From: Lachnospiraceae bacterium | Lineage (GTDB): Bacteria; Bacillota; Clostridia; Lachnospirales; Lachnospiraceae | Length of the DNA stretch: 45,316 nucleotides | Assembly: GCA_022769005.1 (NCBI GenBank) | Contig: JALEKK010000022.1 | Span: 1-45,316, forward strand | Direction of reading: 5' to 3' | Shown here: positions 17,696-26,884 of the stretch, piece after piece | How positions within the stretch are numbered: the stretch's first letter is position 1 | Layout: every line of letters begins with the position of its first letter | Notes under the pieces: model-generated | Told to the model about the DNA's origin: nothing | Seen by the model: only the letters and a program-made list of their open reading frames with translations | Databases searched by the model: none | Position numbers and translations under genes: made by a program

Positions 17696-19480
17696 TTAAG
17701 CTTCTGCTTCTTTAGAAACAATATCCTTTGCCTTGAAAGCATTGGCTGCTTCCACTATTGAGTCACGAACATCAGCTTCAAGGACACCTGAAGTCTCAAT
17801 TGCGCTTACAATATCAGAACAATCAGTATGGAAGTATTCAAGCATTCTTCCCTGGAATGGCTTAATGTCTTTAACTTCAAGGTCTGCAAAAACTCTTGCC
17901 GTTGCAGCAACAAGTGTAATAACCTGATCAACCATTGATGATGGATGACCGAGAGGCTGCTTAAGAAGTTCCATAAGAGAACGTCCGTAATTAAGCTGCG
18001 CCTTTGTCTTATCATCAAGGTCGGAAGAGAACTGTGTGAACACTTCCATTTCTCTGTACTGTGCAAGATCCACACGAAGTGAACCTGACGCTTTCTTCAT
18101 GGCTTTTGTCTGAGCTGCACCACCAACTCGGGAAACAGAAAGACCAACGTTAACGGCCGGTCTCTGACCTGAGAAGAATAATTCACTCTCAAGGAATATC
18201 TGTCCGTCAGTGATGGAAATAACGTTTGTAGGAACGTAAGCAGAAATATCACCTGCAAGAGTTTCAATAACAGGAAGTGCCGTGATTGAACCTCCGCCGG
18301 CTTTCTGTGATAAACGTGCCGAACGCTCAAGAAGTCTTGAATGTAAGTAGAATACGTCACCCGGATAAGCCTCACGACCCGGAGATCTTCCGAGAAGAAG
18401 TGAAATGGCTCTGTATGCTACAGCCTGTTTTGATAAATCATCATATATGATAAGTACATCTTTACCCTGGTACATGAAATGCTCAGCAAGAGCCGTACCA
18501 GCGTATGGAGCAATGTACTGAAGTGAGGCAGGATCCGATGCCGTTGCGGATACAATAATTGTCTGTTCCATGGCACCTGCCTGCTTAAGAGTATTAGCAA
18601 GCTTTGCAACTGTTGAAGCTTTCTGTCCGATTGCAACGTAAATACAGATAACACCGTTACCTCTCTGGCTGAGAATTGTATCCGTTGCAATGGATGTCTT
18701 ACCTGTCTGACGGTCACCGATAATCAACTCTCTCTGTCCTCTGGCAATAGGGAACATTGAGTCAATTGAAAGGATACCTGTCTGCATAGGTACTGATACA
18801 GGCTGTCTGTCTACAATAGAAGGAGCCTTGTATTCAATAGGTCTGTATCCTTCGTTGCTAATTTCGCCGAGACCGTCAATAGGTTCTCCGAGAGGATTAA
18901 CAACTCTTCCGAGGAACTCTTCACCTACCGGAATACTTGCTGATTTGCCTGTTCTGACTACCATACTTCCTTCTTTAAGTCCTGTTTCACTGTCAAGAAG
19001 GATAACACCGATGTCTTCTCTTCTGATGTCAAGTACCATACCCTTAACACCACCGTCAAAAACAACGATCTCGCCGTAAAATGCATGGTTAATACCAACT
19101 ACATTGGCTGTACCGTCGGCTACGCTGATAACTTCACCGACTTCTCTATCAGCTCTGTTAAGAGTAAAGTTCTCAAGTTCGGACTGAATGTTAGAGAGCA
19201 TGTTCTCAGGATCAGCGCCGTCCTTTAATCCACTCTTAAGTTTTTCTGATAGCTGTTCAATACGACCTTTCTCACTCCAGTCGAATTCATGGTTGCCTGC
19301 GCGAACCACAAAACCGCTTCCGATGGAACTGTCCTGAACTAAATTAACGTCAAGCTCATCAACGTTAACATCAAGCTGATCAGCAATAAACTTTTTAATA
19401 CCTGCTAACTGATTGTCAGTAGGCTTAGTAACATAAGTTATAGTTGCTGAACGAATCTGGTTCAAATCAACATCTTTCAC
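17696..19480 (-). CDS. atpA: ATP synthase alpha subunit fused to an N-terminal delta-subunit C-terminal domain
   Basis: 594 residues. From about residue 94 (MLSNIQSELENF) it is an ordinary alpha subunit of about 501 residues: P loop GDRQTGKT at 255-262, then SIYVAIGQK-like and QYREMEVFTQF blocks. Residues 1-93 are extra. About 11-80 align with the C-terminal domain of delta (AtpH): TDNQLAGIKKFIADQL fits the delta helix before the strand, and GFVVRAGNHEFDWSEKGRIE fits the delta signature that in E. coli reads [20 protein letters not shown]. No atpH exists in the operon; atpF stops inside this start (GTGA overlap). The GTG start has AGGTGA upstream. The delta N-terminal domain, which normally grips alpha, is missing and seems replaced by the fusion. 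Confidence 0.93.
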   Translation of the reverse strand: MKDVDLNQIRSATITYVTKPTDNQLAGIKKFIADQLDVNVDELDVNLVQDSSIGSGFVVRAGNHEFDWSEKGRIEQLSEKLKSGLKDGADPENMLSNIQSELENFTLNRADREVGEVISVADGTANVVGINHAFYGEIVVFDGGVKGMVLDIRREDIGVILLDSETGLKEGSMVVRTGKSASIPVGEEFLGRVVNPLGEPIDGLGEISNEGYRPIEYKAPSIVDRQPVSVPMQTGILSIDSMFPIARGQRELIIGDRQTGKTSIATDTILSQRGNGVICIYVAIGQKASTVAKLANTLKQAGAMEQTIIVSATASDPASLQYIAPYAGTALAEHFMYQGKDVLIIYDDLSKQAVAYRAISLLLGRSPGREAYPGDVFYLHSRLLERSARLSQKAGGGSITALPVIETLAGDISAYVPTNVISITDGQIFLESELFFSGQRPAVNVGLSVSRVGGAAQTKAMKKASGSLRVDLAQYREMEVFTQFSSDLDDKTKAQLNYGRSLMELLKQPLGHPSSMVDQVITLVAATARVFADLEVKDIKPFQGRMLEYFHTDCSDIVSAIETSGVLEADVRDSIVEAANAFKAKDIVSKEAEA

Positions 19481-19968
19481 TGTTTATCACCTGCTTTATC
19501 ATTTAAGAATTCATCGAAAAGTGCACCGTCAACATCTGCACCCTTCTGATTAGCTACAAGCTTAGATGTAGCTTCAACAACCATGTCAGCGAGCTGCTTC
19601 TCAGCCTTGCTCATAATCTGATTCTTCTGTGCCACTGCAGCGTCTCTTGCGTCTTCCACAATCTTTGTAGCTTCGTCATGAGCTGCGTCTGTGATCTTTT
19701 TAGCTTCTTCGTCAGCCTTAACTCTTGCTTCTTTAAGAACTTCAGCTTCTTTTACTTCTACAGCTGCGATCTTGTTTGTGTAATCAGCTGCGATTTCGTC
19801 AGCTGCCTTACCCTTCTCTGCTGCTTCTTCAAAAGCCGCATCAATTGCTGCTGCTCTTCTTGCAAAGTTCTTATTCATTTTTCTGAATAACATGAAGTTA
19901 AGAATTAAATAAATAATAATTACGTTAATAACTGTAAAAATTATACTTGTTATGTTGAAACTTAACAT
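19477..19968 (-). CDS. atpF: ATP synthase F0 b subunit
   Basis: 163 residues. One N-terminal membrane helix (residues about 8-27) is followed by a long charged alanine-rich helix to about residue 135. This is the peripheral stalk subunit. Its stop codon overlaps the GTG start of the fused atpA by 4 nt, the place where atpH normally stands. The b C-terminus shows no delta-like sequence, so this is not the mycobacterial b-delta type of fusion. AAAGGAGG lies 9 nt upstream of the ATG. Confidence 0.93.
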   Translation of the reverse strand: MLSFNITSIIFTVINVIIIYLILNFMLFRKMNKNFARRAAAIDAAFEEAAEKGKAADEIAADYTNKIAAVEVKEAEVLKEARVKADEEAKKITDAAHDEATKIVEDARDAAVAQKNQIMSKAEKQLADMVVEATSKLVANQKGADVDGALFDEFLNDKAGDKQ

Positions 19969-20015
19969 ATAACAATACCTCCTTTAGCTTCTTATCAATC
20001 TGAACGGCTTATTAA

Positions 20016-20243
20016 TTAGCCCTGACCTAACATGATGATGATAAGAAGCGCAACTACGAAACCGTAGATAGCTGTTGCCTCTGCAAGAGCTGAACCAAGA
20101 ATAAGTGTTGAACGGATATTTCCGGCTGCCTCAGGCTGTCTTGCAACAGCCTCTGTTGCTTTACCAGTTGCCATACCGATAGAAATACCGGCTCCAATAC
20201 CTGCCATAACTGCAAGACCTGCTCCAAGTGCTAATGCTCCCAT
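20016..20243 (-). CDS. atpE: ATP synthase F0 c subunit
   Basis: 75 residues forming two membrane helices around the polar loop ARQPEA. The ion-binding glutamate is in ALAEATAIY. Known sodium-type rings have Gln in the first helix (GVGQGYAAG) and Ser after the Glu (AESTGIY). Here these positions are Ile (GISIGMATG) and Ala, so proton coupling is predicted. AAAGGAG is 7 nt before the ATG. It lies between atpB and atpF with short spacers. Confidence 0.95.
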   Translation of the reverse strand: MGALALGAGLAVMAGIGAGISIGMATGKATEAVARQPEAAGNIRSTLILGSALAEATAIYGFVVALLIIIMLGQG

Positions 20244-20352
20244 AATAAATCTCCTTTAAATTAAAAATGTTAAATAATGATGAAAATTAATAGTTACAGT
20301 TTTTACAAAGCAAAACTTGTTTGTATATTATGTCCAGCTGATTTGGTTTTAC

Positions 20353-21030
20353 TTACTCTTCTGCCGTCTCTGAAATGAACAAAGATGTTAAGAATGTAAA
20401 TACATATGCCTGGAGTAATCCATCGAATATATCGAAATATAAACTTACTACTGCCGGTGCACCAACAGGAATAACTAAATGGATAAGCTCCATAACAACG
20501 AACGCTCCGAGAACGTTACCGAAAAGTCGCATTGCGAGTGATAAAGGTCTTGTGAACAACTCTAAGATGTTCATAGGGTTTTTACCAAATCCCTTTAACC
20601 ATCCGCCTACACCGTTATTACGGATTGATGCAACCTGAACAAGAACGATACTCATTAAAGCAAGCGCTGCAGTAACGTTGATATCCTTTGTAGGTGGTTT
20701 AAAACCGAAAATACCAAATATGTTGCTGAGTCCAACAAAGAAAAGAACTGAACAAATATATGGCGCATAACCCATTGACTCATGGTTAAGCATGTTTTTA
20801 ACCATTCCGTAGAAATGGTTATAGTAACCTTCCGCAAGAACCTGTCTTCCGGTTAGTTTACGCACTCTGAATCCGGCCGTAATAATGATTGCAAGAACGA
20901 TTAAAACGCCCATAACAATCCAACTTACAACTATGGACTCACTGACATCTGCCTGAAATCCGCCGATGTTGAAAGAAAACATGTTTTCAACTTGCAGACC
21001 GTGCGCGAGTTCTTCGCCTAAATTTTCCAT
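20353..21030 (-). CDS. atpB: ATP synthase F0 a subunit
   Basis: 225 residues with five to six hydrophobic segments. The essential arginine lies in FTRPLSLAMRLFGNVLGA on the fourth helix. The last helices carry LLQAYVFTFLTSLFI with the conserved Gln. It forms the ion half-channels against the c ring. It is the first gene of the atp operon; no atpI precedes it. AAGGAG lies about 14 nt before the ATG, a little far. A moderate promoter sits about 65 nt upstream of the gene. Confidence 0.95.
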   Translation of the reverse strand: MENLGEELAHGLQVENMFSFNIGGFQADVSESIVVSWIVMGVLIVLAIIITAGFRVRKLTGRQVLAEGYYNHFYGMVKNMLNHESMGYAPYICSVLFFVGLSNIFGIFGFKPPTKDINVTAALALMSIVLVQVASIRNNGVGGWLKGFGKNPMNILELFTRPLSLAMRLFGNVLGAFVVMELIHLVIPVGAPAVVSLYFDIFDGLLQAYVFTFLTSLFISETAEE

Positions 21031-21089
21031 AACTTAAGTCTCATCTCCTTTTTTTTATAGTTTCTAAAAATGCTGAACAATATGTATAG

Positions 21090-21118
21090 AATATACAAGA
21101 AAATACGCAAAAAAGCAA
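21090..21118 (-). promoter_or_regulatory. Possible promoter of the atp operon
   Basis: On the minus strand TTGCTT (21113-21118) and TATATT (21090-21095) are 17 nt apart, about 60 nt upstream of atpB. The -35 is a weak match; it is the best candidate in the 200-nt spacer. Confidence 0.4.
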
Positions 21119-21230
21119 GGTGATTTAATACTTTCTTAACTTTTATGTTATTTAGTTTTTATCTTTATTTAAGTCTGTTTTTTATGTCTGTGGGTTAATA
21201 AAATCAACAGTATTTCATATAACATTCATA

Positions 21231-22508
21231 TTATTCGGTTACAAGTGTAATTACACTGTTGTTGTCTCTTCCTTTGTTCACTATTATTTTTTTTGTAATC
21301 ATTGTATACAAGTCAGAAACATGAGAAATCATACCTATAAGTTTGTCTTTTCTGGTTATTCTTTGCAATATTCTCACCGTTTGGTCTAACGTCTGTCTGT
21401 CAAGCAGTCCGAATCCTTCATCGATAAAAATCGCATCAAGGCTTATGTCTTTTTTTACGGCAAGTATTTTATCTGACAGACCTAAAATGAAAGAAAGCGA
21501 TATTAAAAACATCTCTCCCCCGGACATTTCCATTATGTTTACGATTGTTGAAGAATAGTTGTCAAATACGCTTATTTCAAACTTATCGGCATTCTTTAAA
21601 TCAGAGTCGAATTTAAGTAAAAATCTGTTATTTGTCATGTCGGAAAGGTATTGATTTGTGTATGAAACAATGTCTTTCATAATGTTATTTTGTATGAATA
21701 TTTCAAAATAATTTACATTCAATTTCTCGTTTCCGCTCATTGCGTATAAAAGAGAATCCGTTGAGTTAATTTCTTCCTTTATATATGACAGTGTTCGTTT
21801 TAACTCATTTACATTTTCTATGGATTTACTGTCCATTTTTATACTGTTATTTATACCGTCGTATATGTCGTCTTCCAAAATAACCTCAGCATTTTCACAA
21901 TCCGAGCATTCTAATATATTAAGTAATTCATGTTTTTTTTCTGTATATTTTTCGGTAAGCAATGTTTTTTCTATAATTAATTTAAGTTGCAGTTCCGAAG
22001 CTTTACCCGTGTCAAATATATCCCTCAATAACTCTCTTTGTTTCTCCGGATCGGAAAGCAAAAATCCCGTGCTGTTTTCCACGGATAAAATACATACTTT
22101 AACATACTCATCATAAGTCAGACCGATTAATTTAATTATGTATTCGTTTACTTCCTCCGCCGACAGTATTTCCCTGCCGTCAGGAAGAGAGAGTTTTACA
22201 TCTTCCGTGATGTCCGCCCCCTCAATGTGCATTCTTCTGACTATATTGTAATTTCTGCCGTTACACATAAATGTAAGCTCAACAACCGTATCGGTTAAAT
22301 CATCTGCATCCTTTGATCTAATGTCGTCCCTTCTACCGCGTACTTTACCGTATAATGCATAGACAATACCGTTAATTATTGTCGACTTTCCTGAACCGGT
22401 TGCTCCGGTAATTAAATAGAGTCCGTTACTTCCAAAACTGTCCATGTTTATTTCCGTATAATTTTTATACGATCCGAATGATTTCATTTTTAACAGAAGC
22501 GGCCGCAT
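21231..22508 (-). CDS. SbcC/Rad50-like ATPase with almost no coiled coil
   Basis: 425 residues, against roughly 1000 or more for SbcC. The N-terminal head is complete: MRPLLLKMKSFGSY opening, P loop GATGSGKST at 35-43, and the Q-loop region TGFLLSDPEKQRELL near 147-161. The C-terminal head is also present: NQYLSDMTNNRF, signature MSGGEMFLISLSF from 328, Walker B DAIFIDEGFGLLD, and the D and H loops. Between them only about 90 residues remain, with CSDC at 201-204 at roughly the midpoint, like a zinc hook on very short arms. AGGAGG lies 4 nt before the ATG. sbcD is upstream, after an unusual 166-nt gap. Reduced enzyme or decaying deletion remnant are both possible; the open frame is clean. Confidence 0.82.
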   Translation of the reverse strand: MRPLLLKMKSFGSYKNYTEINMDSFGSNGLYLITGATGSGKSTIINGIVYALYGKVRGRRDDIRSKDADDLTDTVVELTFMCNGRNYNIVRRMHIEGADITEDVKLSLPDGREILSAEEVNEYIIKLIGLTYDEYVKVCILSVENSTGFLLSDPEKQRELLRDIFDTGKASELQLKLIIEKTLLTEKYTEKKHELLNILECSDCENAEVILEDDIYDGINNSIKMDSKSIENVNELKRTLSYIKEEINSTDSLLYAMSGNEKLNVNYFEIFIQNNIMKDIVSYTNQYLSDMTNNRFLLKFDSDLKNADKFEISVFDNYSSTIVNIMEMSGGEMFLISLSFILGLSDKILAVKKDISLDAIFIDEGFGLLDRQTLDQTVRILQRITRKDKLIGMISHVSDLYTMITKKIIVNKGRDNNSVITLVTE

Positions 22509-22674
22509 TTTACCTCCTAAATATCAGCGAATAAAATGCATAATTATGCAATAATTTCTGTATAAAGTTCCTCTTCGGACAAAAATATTTACGATTGCAT
22601 TGCATTTCTCGCAGATTTAAATATCTTTAGTAAATGTTTCAAAAAGTTATTAATATTACCTGTATGTAAGAACG

Positions 22675-23760
22675 TTAATTAATGATATTCAGCAGAATCG
22701 TCCTTTCTTTTTCGTTTAACTCCCTTCCGGTTCTTTGAACAAAAAACTCTTCAAAATATACCAACATATTGCTTTCTATCATATTGTCCGATTCAGCGTG
22801 CGAATAATTGTCGCTGCACGCATATGACATTATATTCGGCATATTATTTCTTAACAGACCGTACATATCCGGAATACTATCCGAACCTTTTAAAACTATA
22901 TGTACATAGTCGTTTGTTCTTATGTTTTTGATTTCATCAAAGGTTCCGCTGATTACTTTCATGTCTCTCATAGGCGACAATTCTTTCTCCCACAGTTTTA
23001 AGTCGCCTTTTTCCGCAATCTCACCGAAGGTTACGGTTTTTTTACAATTAGCCTCGAATTTCGAGTATTTAAGCGGTGTTCCGCAATATCTGATTCTTTC
23101 GCTTTCTATATACTGTTCGTTATGCAAATGGCCCATTGCAACATAATCGAATCCGTCATATATCTCAGGTTTGATTGCGTCATACATACCTGTAATAACT
23201 TTGCCGTTGTCGGCCCTTTTTGATCCTTGCAGGAATTGATGAGAAAGTATAATATTTCTTTTTTTGAAATCAATGTCCGCACCTTCCAGAACCGTCTTCA
23301 TCATTTTTGTATAATCATCATTTATCTCTCTGTCCGGAAAAAACGGTCTGACGTCAACCGGCTTAATAAAAGGTACAAGAAAAATCCCGATATCCCCGTA
23401 TTTATCGGTATACTCATATTTTTCAACATTTCCGCCGTAAGCTTTGGCAATATATACATTTTGTCCTTTTAAAATATCCGATCCGAATGACAGTCTTATG
23501 GCACTGTCATGATTACCGGGTATGACATAGATATATTTACCGTGTTTTGATATTCTGCTTATAAATTTGTCAAATATGCTTACGGCTTCTTCCGGAGGAA
23601 ACGGTTTATCATAGATATCTCCGCATATAAACACGACGTCAACGTCGTTTTCCAATATGATATCCGACATTTGATCCATAATGTATCTTTGATCTTCCAA
23701 AAAAGAATATCCGTTTAATGCCAAACCTAAATGTATATCCGAAATATGCGCAAATCTCAT
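22675..23760 (-). CDS. sbcD: Exonuclease SbcD homologue (Mre11-type)
   Basis: 361 residues of the calcineurin-like phosphoesterase fold. Metal motifs: DIHLG at the N-terminus, GDIYD, GNHDS, an SHQ block (ILSHQFLQG) and GHLHNEQ. A capping domain at the C-terminus follows CGTPLKYSK. With SbcC it forms the nuclease that cuts hairpins and protein-blocked DNA ends. GAGGAGG precedes the ATG. The partner SbcC-like gene is 166 nt downstream and lacks most of its coil, so the complex must be small. Confidence 0.92.
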   Translation of the reverse strand: MRFAHISDIHLGLALNGYSFLEDQRYIMDQMSDIILENDVDVVFICGDIYDKPFPPEEAVSIFDKFISRISKHGKYIYVIPGNHDSAIRLSFGSDILKGQNVYIAKAYGGNVEKYEYTDKYGDIGIFLVPFIKPVDVRPFFPDREINDDYTKMMKTVLEGADIDFKKRNIILSHQFLQGSKRADNGKVITGMYDAIKPEIYDGFDYVAMGHLHNEQYIESERIRYCGTPLKYSKFEANCKKTVTFGEIAEKGDLKLWEKELSPMRDMKVISGTFDEIKNIRTNDYVHIVLKGSDSIPDMYGLLRNNMPNIMSYACSDNYSHAESDNMIESNMLVYFEEFFVQRTGRELNEKERTILLNIIN

Positions 23761-23812
23761 AACAAACCTCCTCTCGAATGTTTTATTGTTTAATAAACTC
23801 TGTCATTCAATA

Positions 23813-23840
23813 ATTATAATTCAAATGGATATTTTGCAAA
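23813..23840 (-). promoter_or_regulatory. Possible promoter for sbcD
   Basis: On the minus strand TTTGCA (23835-23840) and a perfect TATAAT (23813-23818) are separated by 16 nt, about 53 nt before the sbcD start. Confidence 0.45.
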
Positions 23841-23858
23841 ACCAAAAACATATATTAT

Positions 23859-25358
23859 TTAAACATGTCTGCCGATTGTTGTTTCAACAGCCCTGTGCCA
23901 TCCGTCCAAATTCTTTTTTGCCTTCTCTTCATTGCTGTGCGGAGTAAATATACGTCCGGTCTTTACCAAATCTTTCAATTCATCCCTGCTCTTCCAAAGA
24001 GATACGCCCAAGCCTGCCAGGAATGCCGCTCCGATTGCAGTCGATTCCACATTTACCGGCCTGATAACTTCTTTTCTGAGTATATCTGATTGAAATTGAG
24101 CAAGAAAATCATTGGTACACGCTCCTCCGTCAATTTTAAGGCTCGTAAGCACCGCATTTGCATCTGATTCCATTGCCTTTATGACATCATATGACTGATA
24201 AGCAATGGATTCCAACGCCGCGCGTACTATATGCGCCCTTCCGCTGCCTCTCGTAAGTCCGACTATGCTTCCCTTTGCCTTCCTGTCCCAATAAGGCGCT
24301 CCCAGTCCCACAAAGGCCGGTACGATGTAAACGCCGTCATTATCTTTGACCGATACTGCCAAATCATAAGTTTCGTCGGGAGTTGAAATCAGGAACATCT
24401 CATCTCTTAACCATTTAATTACCGCTCCCGCAATAAATACGCTGCCCTCAAGAGCATATTTCGGCTTTTTCTCGGTACTTCCCGCCGTGAGAGTTGTAAG
24501 AAGACCGTTTTTTGAAACTATCCTGTCTTCACCCGTATTCATCAAAAGGAAACATCCCGTGCCGTATGTATTCTTTGCGTCTCCCTTGTCAAAACAGCAC
24601 TGACCGAATAATGCGGCCTGCTGATCTCCCGCGACACCGCTTATCATGATTTTTTTCCCGAAAACCGTATTTTCAGTTTCGGCGAAATTACTTACCGACG
24701 GCTTAACCTCCGGCAGCATACAGGTCGGTATATTGAAATAATTTATTATTTCTTTATCCCATTCCAATGTATTAATGTTAAATAACATTGTTCTTGAGGC
24801 GTTTGTATAATCTGTAACATGTGCTCTTCCGCCGGTTAGGTTCCATATAAGCCATGTGTCAACCGTTCCGAATATCACTTCCCCCGCTTCTGCCCTTTTC
24901 CTCACTCCCTTTACATTGTCAAGTATCCATGCGATTTTACTGGCGCTGAAATAGGCATCCGGCTTCAATCCTGTTTTTTCTCGTATCGTGTCGGTTAATC
25001 CGTCTTTCTTAATCTGCTCTATATATGATTCGCCTCTTGTGCATTGCCACACGATTGCATTGTATACCGGTTTACCGGTCTCTTTGTCCCATACAATGGT
25101 TGTTTCTCTCTGGTTTGTAATGCCTATGCCTGCTATTTCATCGGGAGTAATGCCTGCTTCTCTTATGGCTTCACTTGAAGCTGATAATTCACTGTATAAT
25201 ATTTCTTCAGGAACATGCTCAACCCACCCCGGTTTAGGGTATACCTGTTCAAATTCCTTTTGTCCCTTGGCGACTACATTCATCTCATTGTCAAAAATTA
25301 TACATCTTGATGAAGTTGTCCCCTGATCCAAAACTAAAATATATTTCTTGTTATCCAT
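23859..25358 (-). CDS. glpK: Glycerol kinase
   Basis: 499 residues of the FGGY carbohydrate kinase family. LDQGTTSSR opens the first domain at 10-18. Substrate and nucleotide blocks follow: [35 protein letters not shown] and DGGACTNDF. It phosphorylates glycerol to glycerol-3-phosphate. The ATG at 25358 is chosen: AGGG lies 9 nt upstream and the N-terminus then matches the family. ATGs at 25364 and 25394 are in frame but less suitable. No glpF or glpD is adjacent. It is a single-gene unit with a weak promoter match upstream. Confidence 0.96.
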   Translation of the reverse strand: MDNKKYILVLDQGTTSSRCIIFDNEMNVVAKGQKEFEQVYPKPGWVEHVPEEILYSELSASSEAIREAGITPDEIAGIGITNQRETTIVWDKETGKPVYNAIVWQCTRGESYIEQIKKDGLTDTIREKTGLKPDAYFSASKIAWILDNVKGVRKRAEAGEVIFGTVDTWLIWNLTGGRAHVTDYTNASRTMLFNINTLEWDKEIINYFNIPTCMLPEVKPSVSNFAETENTVFGKKIMISGVAGDQQAALFGQCCFDKGDAKNTYGTGCFLLMNTGEDRIVSKNGLLTTLTAGSTEKKPKYALEGSVFIAGAVIKWLRDEMFLISTPDETYDLAVSVKDNDGVYIVPAFVGLGAPYWDRKAKGSIVGLTRGSGRAHIVRAALESIAYQSYDVIKAMESDANAVLTSLKIDGGACTNDFLAQFQSDILRKEVIRPVNVESTAIGAAFLAGLGVSLWKSRDELKDLVKTGRIFTPHSNEEKAKKNLDGWHRAVETTIGRHV

Positions 25359-25393
25359 AATCATAATCCCTACATTGTACTGTTTTATATGCA

Positions 25394-25423
25394 AGTATAT
25401 GCATTACAAATGTATATTTGCAA
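25394..25423 (-). promoter_or_regulatory. Possible promoter for glpK
   Basis: On the minus strand TTGCAA (25418-25423) and TATACT (25394-25399) with 18 nt spacing, about 35 nt before the start codon. Confidence 0.4.
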
Positions 25424-25778
25424 CCTTATTTAATATAAAATACTGTTTTTATATATTTTTCACATTACTTAACCCGATTAAATGTCTAAAAATAAAATCC
25501 CGGAGAATAGTTATAAATATTACTATTTTAACACTACATATGCTATTATATACACTTGATATTATATATTTTCCGATTCAGATATAACAAAATACCGATA
25601 ACAAATAGTAATATATTTGTATATTTACACCGTATTATGCTTACATTTCCGTCGTTTGCCGATATCGCAGGCTGTAACAAAGAATTAATTGATATCGACA
25701 AAATGCCGCTAAGTTCCTTCTTATACGACACTGAATGCGGAATATTATTGTAATTAGATTTTAAGGAGATTTAATACT
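25424..25778. other. AT-rich divergent spacer between glpK and ychF
   Basis: 355 nt without a convincing gene. Short open frames on both strands here lack ribosome sites and family resemblance. It must hold the ychF promoter, but no clean -35/-10 pair with 16-18 nt spacing was found. The ychF ribosome site AAGGAG is at 25764-25769. No riboswitch-like or repeated structure was recognised. Confidence 0.5.
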
Positions 25779-26876
25779 ATGAAATTAGGAATCGTAGGTC
25801 TTCCAAATGTTGGAAAGAGTACCTTATTCAATTCTTTGACAAAAGCCGGGGCCGAATCCGCCAACTATCCGTTTTGTACAATTGATCCGAATGTGGGAGT
25901 TGTATCCGTTCCGGACAATCGTCTTAAGGTTCTTGCGGACTTATACGGATGTACAAAAATAGTTCCTGCGGTTATTGAATTCGTCGATATTGCGGGACTT
26001 GTTAAGGGAGCAAGCAAGGGAGAGGGACTCGGCAATCAGTTCCTTGCAAACATCAGAGAGGTTGATGCAATAGTTCATGTGGTTCGCTGTTTTGACAATG
26101 AAAATATTGTTCATGTGGACGGAAGCGTTGATCCTTTAAGAGATATCGAAACCATCAACATGGAACTTATTTTCTCAGATCTTGAAGTGTTGGAAAAGAG
26201 ACTTGCAAAGCAAAAGAAGGCCTCCATGTCAAACAAGGAACTGGCAAAAGAATGTGAATTTATTCAAAAAATGATTGAGCATCTTGAAAGCGGCAAACTT
26301 GCAAAGGATTATGAATTAAAGAGCGAAGATGAAGAAGCCTTTCTTAAAGAATATAATCTTTTAACCGCAAAGCCCGTTATATTCGCCGCTAACGTTACGG
26401 AAGATGACCTTGCGGATGAAGGAGCCTCCAACGAATATGTGCAGAAAGTCAGAGAATATGCGAAAGAAACCAACAGTGAAGTATTTGTAATCTCAGCGGA
26501 AATCGAACAGGAAATATCGGAATTGGACGATGATGAAAAGGCACTGTTCCTCGAAGACCTGGGAGTTAAAGAATCCGGACTCGACAAGCTTATCAGGGCA
26601 AGTTATTCTCTTCTCGGTCTTATAAGTTATTTAACCGCAGGCGTAAAAGAAACAAGGGCATGGACCATAAAGAAAGGTTCTAAGGCTCCCCAGGCGGCCG
26701 GAAAGATTCATTCTGATTTTGAGCGCGGATTTATTTGCGCCGAAGTCGTAACATATGACAATCTTGTTGAATGCGGTTCAGTTGCCGCAGCAAAAGAAAA
26801 AGGACTTCTTAAACTTCAGGGTAAGGACTATGTGGTTCAGGACGGAGATGTTATAGAATTCAGATTTAATGTATAA
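25779..26876 (+). CDS. ychF: Redox-regulated ATPase YchF (Obg family)
   Basis: 365 residues. A G domain with GLPNVGKST at 7-15 and DIAGLVKGASKGEGLGN, and NVTEDD in place of the GTP-specific NKxD, which accounts for the ATP preference of this family. A helical insertion follows, then a C-terminal TGS domain ending DVIEFRFNV. It binds ribosomes and affects stress responses. AAGGAG lies 9 nt upstream. It is one of only two complete rightward genes in the window, and converges on rpe through a shared terminator. Confidence 0.96.
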   Translation: MKLGIVGLPNVGKSTLFNSLTKAGAESANYPFCTIDPNVGVVSVPDNRLKVLADLYGCTKIVPAVIEFVDIAGLVKGASKGEGLGNQFLANIREVDAIVHVVRCFDNENIVHVDGSVDPLRDIETINMELIFSDLEVLEKRLAKQKKASMSNKELAKECEFIQKMIEHLESGKLAKDYELKSEDEEAFLKEYNLLTAKPVIFAANVTEDDLADEGASNEYVQKVREYAKETNSEVFVISAEIEQEISELDDDEKALFLEDLGVKESGLDKLIRASYSLLGLISYLTAGVKETRAWTIKKGSKAPQAAGKIHSDFERGFICAEVVTYDNLVECGSVAAAKEKGLLKLQGKDYVVQDGDVIEFRFNV

Positions 26877-26884
26877 ATATGCAT

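Noticed and set aside
18097-18717. Long antisense or frame-shifted open frames inside atpA
   Set aside because: They are shadows of a highly conserved coding region, with Leu/Arg/Gln-rich nonsense composition and no ribosome sites.
24650-24730. HPr-dependent phosphorylation site in glycerol kinase
   Set aside because: I looked for the activation-loop histidine before GVAGDQQ and saw none, but could not verify the exact alignment, so no claim is made.
25546-25753. Overlapping short open frames on both strands in the glpK-ychF spacer, one with a hydrophobic end
   Set aside because: Non-ATG start on the minus strand, no ribosome site, no family resemblance, and AT-rich composition that readily gives hydrophobic frames.
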